This document shows, piece after piece, positions 8,001 to 11,960 of a stretch of DNA of 11,960 nt. The translations under genes were made by a program, and so were the position numbers. Under the pieces are notes generated by a model that did no database searches, had not been told where the DNA came from, and was given only the letters and a program-made list of their open reading frames with translations. Each line of letters starts with the position of its first letter. Position 1 is the first letter of the stretch. The DNA comes from Methanobacteriota archaeon (GTDB lineage Archaea; Thermoplasmatota; Poseidoniia; Poseidoniales; Poseidoniaceae): NCBI GenBank assembly GCA_002731395.1, contig PCBQ01000090.1, positions 1 through 11,960 on the forward strand. Direction: 5' to 3'.

Positions 8001-9896
8001 GACCTCGACTTCCGTGTAGGTTCGGTCGTCCGTGTCTTCCACGCTGCCTTGGAACCGTACACGGTCACCCGCAAGGAGCAAGCTCCCGTTTTGATGCGAG
8101 GTGATGTCGACGTGGTCTCCATCCCCGTCTCCGACAGGTGGCGGTGCGATGACGGTACCACCGTCCAGGTCCGTGCACGTGCGCTCGAGCACCAAATCAA
8201 CCGCACAAGATGCATCGATGAGGCCCCAACCCCATTTTTCGTTCCAGTGCGGGTCAATCGAAGGTTCGCTCGCGCTTCCCCGCCGTTCGGCCGAGTCGCG
8301 CAGCAGCTGCTTGACCTCCTCGGGTTCGAGTGAAGGATCGGCTTCGAGCATGAGGGCGACGACCCCCGAAGCCAGCGGCGTGGCCATGCTTGTGCCGTCT
8401 TTCGAATCATAACCGCTGTCGGCCTTCGCTCGGTCGGGCTGGCCAGGGAAGGTCGTGCCCGTTGCCGCGGTGGCGCTGGTGATGCCTGTGCCGAATGACG
8501 CCAAATCGGGTTTCAGTTCGTCCAATTCATCGTCGTCCCCGTCGTCGTCACGTGGGCCGTAGTTGGTGTAACTCGCCGTCGAGTCGTCGGTGCGGTTGAT
8601 GGTGCCCCGGTCGTTGGCCGCAGAGATGGCGATGCCCTTGTCGGCGCTGGCGGGTGAGGGCACACGTCGAGCACCATCGTTCCCCATCGCGATCACGCAG
8701 ATCACGCCCGCATCCACAGCGTTGTTCACCTGTCGCGCTTCAGCGCTCGAACCGTTGTCTCCGGTGTCGTTCGGGTTGAGTGGAGAGGCGGCCGAGCCAA
8801 AGGACATCGAAGCAATCTGAATCCCTTTTGCGGATCCATTGTGACCCCAATCCGTGTTGGCGTTGTTGATCACCCATTGGATGCCGTTGATGGAGTACTC
8901 TGAGTTGCTGCTGGAAAATCCCGCGTCGGTCAGCACCTTGACGTCAACAAGGTAAGCGCCTGGAGCCGTGCCCGTGTGCTGCCGCGATGCATCGCCGGTA
9001 CCAAGAGCGCTCCCAGCGACGTGCGTGCCGTGACCTTGACCGTCATCGGGGTCTTGTGAGCCATCCGGGTTCGATGAGGAGGACGTGGCGTCAAATCCTG
9101 CCACCCACTTGTGATCGTCGTAGGAAAGCGGGTCCAAATCGGGGGCGTCACCGGAGTCGTCGAAGTCGTTGAGGCTCCTGTGCTCGTTGTCCACGCCAGT
9201 GTCGAGCACCGCGATGACCACGCCGGCGCCCGTCAGTCCAGTGGGATGAACTTCGCCAGCATAGACGTCGCTGTCGCGTGCTCGGATGGCCTTTGAGGCC
9301 ACGTCATTGGTGGGCACCAGCACGTTCTGCATCTCGACCACAACAACGCCCTCGAGGCGCCAAATGTCCAAAAGTGCGGAAACAGGAACGCGGTCAAGGA
9401 CGATGGAATCCAAACTCTCTGGGAGGTCAAACCATGCGCCTCCTTCCTCGCCAACCCAGCCATGGGTCTCGAGGATCGCACGAAGTGCAGCGATATCGGT
9501 CTCTCCAGGATGCCATGCGAAATCGACGACAATTGCGACGGTGAGGCGTCCGTCTGCTCCTTCGATGGCTGTTGGCGAAACGGAAGGTGCTCCGTCAAGG
9601 ACGCGCTGCAGGCGATCGTCCATGCCGTTCCCGTCCACGTCTGGGCCATACCCCAGCCACCAGCCGTAGGCTTCTGCGGCATCGCGTTCGGCCCGGTCCG
9701 GCCACCGGTCAGGTGCTGGGCAAAGCTCGTCGCCGCACATCAGAGGAGGGACGCCATTCACCACATTGACGCGTGGTTCGGCTTCAGGGAGCAAGGCCTC
9801 ACTGCCCGCTGCGGCCGGTCCTGTGACCATCAGGACGAGAAGAAAGAGGGCAACGCGCGTGCCGCGTGCACCCTTGTCCGGTCTTCCGCTCATCAT
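5067..9896 (-). CDS. Large membrane-anchored subtilisin-like (S8) protease with Ig/CARDB-like and propeller-like domains and a cytoplasmic zinc ribbon
   Basis: The 1609-residue protein begins with a signal peptide (basic start, hydrophobic LFLLVLMVTG, then AAAGS). A propeptide-like region (about 110-200) precedes an S8 domain with a full catalytic set: Asp232 in VLDTG, His289 in GHGTHVAG, Asn406 in AMGNDG, and Ser503 in GTSMATP. An acidic insertion (DDDGDDDELDE, 451-461) may bind calcium. Then come two Ig-like sandwiches (about 595-700 and 704-799), two CARDB-like domains (801-919 and 925-1035), and seven roughly 50-residue repeats suggesting a beta-propeller (1036-1408). A single helix, starting about 1430 with MLILGGSGMVVVV, is followed by an Arg-rich stop, a very acidic segment, a Pro-rich linker and a CxxC...CxxC zinc ribbon (Cys 1581, 1584, 1600, 1603). 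The active part faces outward, the ribbon inward. It probably degrades extracellular protein or matures surface proteins. The ATG at 9896 has GGAG 6 nt upstream and avoids overlap with the rhomboid gene; a TTG at 9947 would add 17 residues before the signal peptide. Confidence 0.93.
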   Translation of the reverse strand: MMSGRPDKGARGTRVALFLLVLMVTGPAAAGSEALLPEAEPRVNVVNGVPPLMCGDELCPAPDRWPDRAERDAAEAYGWWLGYGPDVDGNGMDDRLQRVLDGAPSVSPTAIEGADGRLTVAIVVDFAWHPGETDIAALRAILETHGWVGEEGGAWFDLPESLDSIVLDRVPVSALLDIWRLEGVVVVEMQNVLVPTNDVASKAIRARDSDVYAGEVHPTGLTGAGVVIAVLDTGVDNEHRSLNDFDDSGDAPDLDPLSYDDHKWVAGFDATSSSSNPDGSQDPDDGQGHGTHVAGSALGTGDASRQHTGTAPGAYLVDVKVLTDAGFSSSNSEYSINGIQWVINNANTDWGHNGSAKGIQIASMSFGSAASPLNPNDTGDNGSSAEARQVNNAVDAGVICVIAMGNDGARRVPSPASADKGIAISAANDRGTINRTDDSTASYTNYGPRDDDGDDDELDELKPDLASFGTGITSATAATGTTFPGQPDRAKADSGYDSKDGTSMATPLASGVVALMLEADPSLEPEEVKQLLRDSAERRGSASEPSIDPHWNEKWGWGLIDASCAVDLVLERTCTDLDGGTVIAPPPVGDGDGDHVDITSHQNGSLLLAGDRVRFQGSVEDTDDRTYTEVEVRLEQYRGGSSNPVELLDWRKAGGEPSAWYLDVTLDDNWVDEDEDYTLVLARARTASGDVSATDLRWMNLGRMSASITSPSTQTVLEGSVTFSGTAQGPEPSAVEGRIGNGPWVEVDTLSDEDFKLQDWTWTWDSTEVEDGDHYVAVRFVNQSGAVSEPFRRTYEVDNLPAAPELALTGLSNVYDQGLVATSAVAGSVLEVRFEFLNDGDAAAENVGLVLDAPGSVSDVYPSQALIASVEAGERRSYSLWWWATEPGTHEVVITIDPEERLSDVDRSDNEVRFTFTVEPRPVEPSLRFLQGAVTTMPLVPVPNQPFEISVRLDNLGQNEATSLTMNLERWTEEGWLSVESASIGRVNGGSSSSGYATARFLDQVDSVGGHQYRALLSGNGVESEYAEHRFTVVADTFTLGSPIRLSLDEGETPIELIGGEDGAVLLTTRDGELHARILSSSMVFISDVLVERNWGGEVASAVRSDAMVQLAWTRRTMSEDGYTLQDLGIAALTTSGQMTPVQRELTPLKLSEGSYWGLDVAERNGEVVVAGYHRNISTGGSWLDVTSVFTMVSQRPDLSGAWDGPFIVHTDVDVLASQGDPVSVAISEERLHILFQTARDDITGVERLGVLYSHGEREQEGWNFIAAVGDEASDHHLSVDDSGQLIAAWIERQGQDAQVCTAVTDQGWSIDAPTCLAAPGALHLSTIERDHGIMVLYDEISVRGPVVRFGLLAAGEGTDAYALANILEAGQLLGADGETADVVVGFVSTTGALDLRILADANPSGPDGNEASWLDELLAPLPGDRDMQMLILGGSGMVVVVLLLAMVLTARRALRRRPGEDDEEEKEFDEDVVMMITPESDETPFAVVDEEDTIVAVMEDHEEEPEEEETIRPDPVNARQERRRRRALAGSLPKPEETLALSAPPLPDLAELTPPSLSDAPLPALPALPDLPPPSREAVCASCEASFTVRDLRLRKVACPICGENVEV
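5070..5076 (-). promoter_or_regulatory. Strong ribosome-binding site GGAGGTG for glmS
   Basis: GGAGGTG on the minus strand lies 6 nt before the glmS ATG at 5063 and sits inside the last codons of the subtilase gene, where it encodes the Val-Glu-Val end. It is the best Shine-Dalgarno match in the window and supports coupled translation of the two genes. Confidence 0.8.
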
Positions 9897-9902
9897 GGAA
9901 CG

Positions 9903-9906
9903 CTCC
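9903..9906 (-). promoter_or_regulatory. Ribosome-binding site GGAG deciding the subtilase start
   Basis: GGAG on the minus strand lies 6 nt before the ATG at 9896. It favours this ATG, which directly precedes the signal peptide, over the upstream TTG at 9947. A second ATG follows immediately at 9893. Confidence 0.5.
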
Positions 9907-9943
9907 GCTGGGACACCTTTGAGCCTATCCCGTTGCCTCTTCG

Positions 9944-11008
9944 TCAAGGTGCTTCATCGGGGGGCCAGTCGAGGTGCTGCGGGTCGGTGGCGCACTGTAG
10001 TTTTGGGCCGTTCTTTCGCTCGACAACGCCCACTTCGCCCTCGCACTCCGGGCAACGGATGACAGCCGCCAGTTGCTCGAACCAAGCTGAGCGAGTTTCC
10101 GGCTCGTCAGAGGCGTCCAGCAAGGAGGTCAGCACACCGCGTGCGCTTTTGGGCACCGGCACGCTTCTCGCCGTCCACGGGTCTTCGACCTCGGCCAAGT
10201 TGACCATGCTGTTTCTGATGGCCTCCCGTCGTCCGCGCAGGGTTGACAGGCCACTCGGTCCACCGTCGACAACACCGGTCGCCACAGGGCCGCCGCGAGC
10301 CACCAACGGCAGGGTAAGGTAGGTTGCAAGGAAGCCGCCCAAGTGGGCCATGTGAGCCACGTTACCACCGGCGCCACCTTCTGCGGCCCACCATCGCGCG
10401 ATTTCAAGCCCGAAATAGAGCAGCGCAATGAGGCTGACCGGCCAAGGCCGAATCAGAATGAGAGGGAAAGGAATCTCATCCCGAGGCCAACCGGCCAAAT
10501 ACGCTCCGAGGAGGCCGAAGGCTGCGCCACTTGCTCCCCACGCAGGCGTGATGCTCTCCCAGTTGGCAAGCGTCCACGCCAACGACCCCCCCAGCAAGCC
10601 AATGGCGTACACGATGGCGTACCGTTTCGTCCCCAAACGTTGCTCGAGCGGCACGCCGACCAAGGCGAGGATCACCACGTTGCCAAGGACGTGCATGAGG
10701 TCGAATTGCGCGTGCAGAAACCCTGCCGTGACGGCCGTGTGCCACCAACGTGGATCGTTCATCCGGCCCGGTATGAGCACCAGATCGAACCAGAGCATGA
10801 AGTCCTGAATCAGGTCCATTCGGTAGGCTGCGCCGATGAGGGCTTGCATGACGGAACCAAAGAGAACAGCAAGCACGATGCCGAGGGACAAAGGTGCCCG
10901 CGATTTTATGGCGTAGCCAATGGGCAGAACGACAGCCAAACACCATCCGATGATGAGGATTTGCTCGAGCAAACTCAGGGCTGGCCAAGCGAACGGAACC
11001 GTGGCCAT
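9944..11008 (-). CDS. Rhomboid-family intramembrane serine protease with C-terminal zinc-ribbon-like tail
   Basis: The 354-residue polytopic protein has the rhomboid core. HVLGN (106-110) gives His106 and Asn110 in the second core helix. GASG (158-161) in WGASGAAFGLLGAY carries the nucleophile Ser160. MAHLGGF (220-226) carries the catalytic His222 in the last helix. Hydrophobic segments lie near 11-33, 41-62, 92-118, 130-150, 155-174, 190-208 and 216-237. That is one extra N-terminal helix before a six-helix core, with the typical Trp-rich loop (about 65-90) between core helices 1 and 2. A soluble C-terminal tail of about 115 residues follows. It ends in CPEC (319-322), Cys339 and His345, a zinc-ribbon-like arrangement. 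The tail should be cytoplasmic if the core has the usual topology. All catalytic residues are present, so cleavage of membrane proteins within their helices is expected. The stop is 47 bp before the subtilase start. The ATG at 11008 has AGGAG 5 nt upstream; a longer frame to 11224 would overlap the divergent ABC gene and adds an Arg/Ser/Pro-rich segment unlike rhomboids. Confidence 0.9.
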   Translation of the reverse strand: MATVPFAWPALSLLEQILIIGWCLAVVLPIGYAIKSRAPLSLGIVLAVLFGSVMQALIGAAYRMDLIQDFMLWFDLVLIPGRMNDPRWWHTAVTAGFLHAQFDLMHVLGNVVILALVGVPLEQRLGTKRYAIVYAIGLLGGSLAWTLANWESITPAWGASGAAFGLLGAYLAGWPRDEIPFPLILIRPWPVSLIALLYFGLEIARWWAAEGGAGGNVAHMAHLGGFLATYLTLPLVARGGPVATGVVDGGPSGLSTLRGRREAIRNSMVNLAEVEDPWTARSVPVPKSARGVLTSLLDASDEPETRSAWFEQLAAVIRCPECEGEVGVVERKNGPKLQCATDPQHLDWPPDEAP

Positions 11009-11013
11009 GGATG

Positions 11014-11018
11014 CTCCT
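11014..11018 (-). promoter_or_regulatory. Ribosome-binding site AGGAG deciding the rhomboid start
   Basis: AGGAG on the minus strand lies 5 nt before the ATG at 11008. It supports this start over in-frame codons further upstream that would run into the divergent ABC gene. Confidence 0.6.
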
Positions 11019-11042
11019 GGGTGCCCTCTGCTTTGACGCTTC

Positions 11043-11074
11043 GCGGGTCGGCGGCTTCTTGGGTGCGGGTCGGC
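11043..11074. repeat. Pair of 10-bp direct repeats GCGGGTCGGC, 22 bp apart
   Basis: GCGGGTCGGC occurs at 11043-11052 and again at 11065-11074. The start-to-start spacing is 22 bp, close to two turns of the DNA helix, so a protein binding both copies would contact the same face. They lie just upstream of the ABC-transporter ATG and within the likely control region of both divergent genes. An operator role is inference. Confidence 0.5.
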
Positions 11075-11084
11075 TCGCATCGAC

Positions 11085-11960
11085 ATGGGCACGCTGCTCG
11101 AAGCGCGCGGACTGGTGGTTCGCCGTGGGCAACACACCGTCCTGCGTGGCGCCAACCTCTCGCTCGAAGCGGGCACATGCACGCTTTTGCTCGGTGAGAA
11201 CGGTACGGGAAAGTCCACCCTCATGGAGACGATTCTCGGCTTGCACCCGCTCGAAGAAGGGGCCGTCGAGGTCCGCTCGAAGGTGGTCCGCGACGCTGAA
11301 GGAAGGCGCGCCAGCCGCCCACATCTTCCCCTTGGCGTGTTGTTGCAAACCGATGGAAGCGTGCGCGACCAAAGCGTGCGCCATCACCTGCAGGTGTGCG
11401 CGTCAGTCGCAGGCGTGCACGTTCACGACGAAGCCTTGGCCGATTTGGCCCAGCGCATGGACCTGCGTCACCGTCTGGATGACCGGATGCTCTCGCTCTC
11501 GGAGGGTCAGCGTCGGAAGGTCTGCGTCCTTGGCGCGTTGCTCCCTGGACTGGTCAACGGTCGCGAGAGCCTCTTGGTCCTCGACGAGCCAATGTCGGCC
11601 CTTGACGAGCGCGGGCGCTCTGCCACCGTTGCTTTGGTGGCGGAGGTGGTGGCACGCGGTGCGACGGTGCTCATCGGTACGCATCACCCTGAGCGCTTCC
11701 CGCTAGCCCATCAAGTCTACGTGCTGGACGAGGGCCAACTGCAGCACGTCGAGCACGAGACCACGTCACAAGAACCGGGAGAAACATGGCCCGAGTTGAC
11801 CGGCAACGCCACACGTCCCTCCCTGTGGGGACTTGGTCGAAGGTACGCATGGTCGGGGGGAACACCGCTTTCTGGATCCGTGCTCGGCGTGCTGATGACC
11901 CTGGCGCTGGCCACCTTGCTCTTCGATGCCTCCAGCGTGGCCGACATGCCGCCAACCGCC
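11085..11960 (+). CDS. ABC transporter ATP-binding protein, CcmA-like, possibly fused to a membrane domain (3' partial)
   Basis: The frame is open to the right edge; 292 residues are visible. Residues 1-225 form an ABC ATPase with all motifs: Walker A GENGTGKST (37-45), Q-loop Gln88, signature LSEGQ (138-142), Walker B LLVLDEP (163-169) with Asp167 and Glu168, D-loop SALDE, and H-loop His200. The start (MGTLLEARGL), the short helical domain, and the Walker B to H-loop spacing resemble CcmA, the ATPase of the cytochrome c maturation heme exporter, but other small exporters look similar. After a polar linker (about 222-262) a hydrophobic segment begins (GSVLGVLMTLALATLLF, 264-280), so the protein may continue into a permease domain; CcmB would be the natural partner. 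The ATG at 11085 is the only plausible start: the frame closes at a TGA at 11034 and no other start codon lies between. No good ribosome site is seen, so a leaderless transcript is possible. It is transcribed away from the rhomboid gene. Confidence 0.88.
   Translation, partial: MGTLLEARGLVVRRGQHTVLRGANLSLEAGTCTLLLGENGTGKSTLMETILGLHPLEEGAVEVRSKVVRDAEGRRASRPHLPLGVLLQTDGSVRDQSVRHHLQVCASVAGVHVHDEALADLAQRMDLRHRLDDRMLSLSEGQRRKVCVLGALLPGLVNGRESLLVLDEPMSALDERGRSATVALVAEVVARGATVLIGTHHPERFPLAHQVYVLDEGQLQHVEHETTSQEPGETWPELTGNATRPSLWGLGRRYAWSGGTPLSGSVLGVLMTLALATLLFDASSVADMPPTA

Larger units (their letters stand above)
11009..11084. promoter_or_regulatory. Divergent intergenic region between the rhomboid and ABC-transporter genes
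   Basis: This 76-bp gap must hold the start signals of two divergent transcripts unless promoters lie inside the genes. It is GC-rich. I see no convincing archaeal TATA box or purine-rich BRE on either strand. It contains the rhomboid ribosome site and a pair of 10-bp direct repeats. The promoter call rests on gene orientation alone. Confidence 0.45.

Noticed and set aside
9897..9947. TTG at 9947 as the subtilase start
   Set aside because: It would put 17 charged residues before the signal peptide and overlap the rhomboid stop, while the ATG at 9896 has a GGAG site at good spacing.
10343..11197. Long plus-strand frame opposite the rhomboid gene (284 codons)
   Set aside because: Its translation is rich in Arg, His, Pro and Gln with no family pattern, and it lies antisense to a gene with complete catalytic motifs; it is a GC-rich shadow frame.
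11009..11224. N-terminal extension of the rhomboid protein up to 11224
   Set aside because: The extra 72 residues are Arg/Ser/Pro-rich, unlike rhomboids, lie antisense to the ABC gene, and the ATG at 11008 has an AGGAG site.
10476..11387. Minus-strand frame of 303 codons across the rhomboid and ABC genes
   Set aside because: It covers two well-supported genes in other frames and shows no recognisable domain.
1..11960. CRISPR arrays, tRNA or rRNA genes, insertion sequences, phage or defence genes
   Set aside because: No regularly spaced repeats, no cloverleaf-like non-coding stretch, no transposase or integrase motifs were seen; genes fill almost all of the window.

Overview
This window most likely comes from an archaeon, and I would guess a marine planktonic euryarchaeon of the Candidatus Poseidoniales (Marine Group II) type. 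That is inference, not a marker-gene call. It rests on a SepF-like division protein, a RAD55/KaiC-like ATPase, a PKD-repeat surface protein with a C-terminal membrane anchor and a Pro/Ala-rich cytoplasmic tail, and a very large membrane-anchored subtilase with CARDB-like domains. The DNA is GC-rich and tightly packed: eight protein genes, no gap longer than 76 bp, and Shine-Dalgarno-like sites (GGAGGTG, AGGAG, GGTGA) before several starts. I saw no RNA gene, CRISPR array, insertion sequence or attachment site.

Layout. Positions 2-1903 (+): the 3' part of a gene for a PKD-repeat membrane protein, followed 9 bp later by a small gene that I read as an archaeal SepF, the membrane anchor of FtsZ. 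Positions 1898-11008 (-): a run of five same-strand genes. In transcription order they are a rhomboid intramembrane protease with a zinc-ribbon-like tail, a subtilase of about 1609 residues with a cytoplasmic zinc-ribbon tail, glmS (glucosamine-6-phosphate synthase), a RAD55/KaiC-like ATPase, and a Maf-family nucleotide pyrophosphatase. The Maf gene converges on the sepF-like gene and overlaps it by 6 bp. Positions 11085-11960 (+): a divergently transcribed ABC-transporter gene, cut by the window edge. Its ATPase domain is CcmA-like and a membrane segment seems to begin after it.

How the parts may work together. GlmS makes glucosamine-6-phosphate for amino sugars and surface glycans. Maf proteins remove non-canonical nucleotides and have been linked to division arrest in bacteria. 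SepF acts at the division site. The most suggestive pairing is the rhomboid gene directly upstream of the subtilase gene. The subtilase's single membrane helix starts with Gly-Gly-Ser-Gly and ends in an Arg-rich stretch, which resembles a rhomboid or GlyGly-CTERM processing site. The rhomboid may therefore release the secreted protease, its cytoplasmic zinc-ribbon tail, or both. This is a hypothesis from sequence and gene order only.

Two starts were moved inward from the longest possible reading frames (subtilase to 9896, rhomboid to 11008) on the basis of ribosome-binding sites and protein homology. The first gene is open at the left edge and the last at the right edge.
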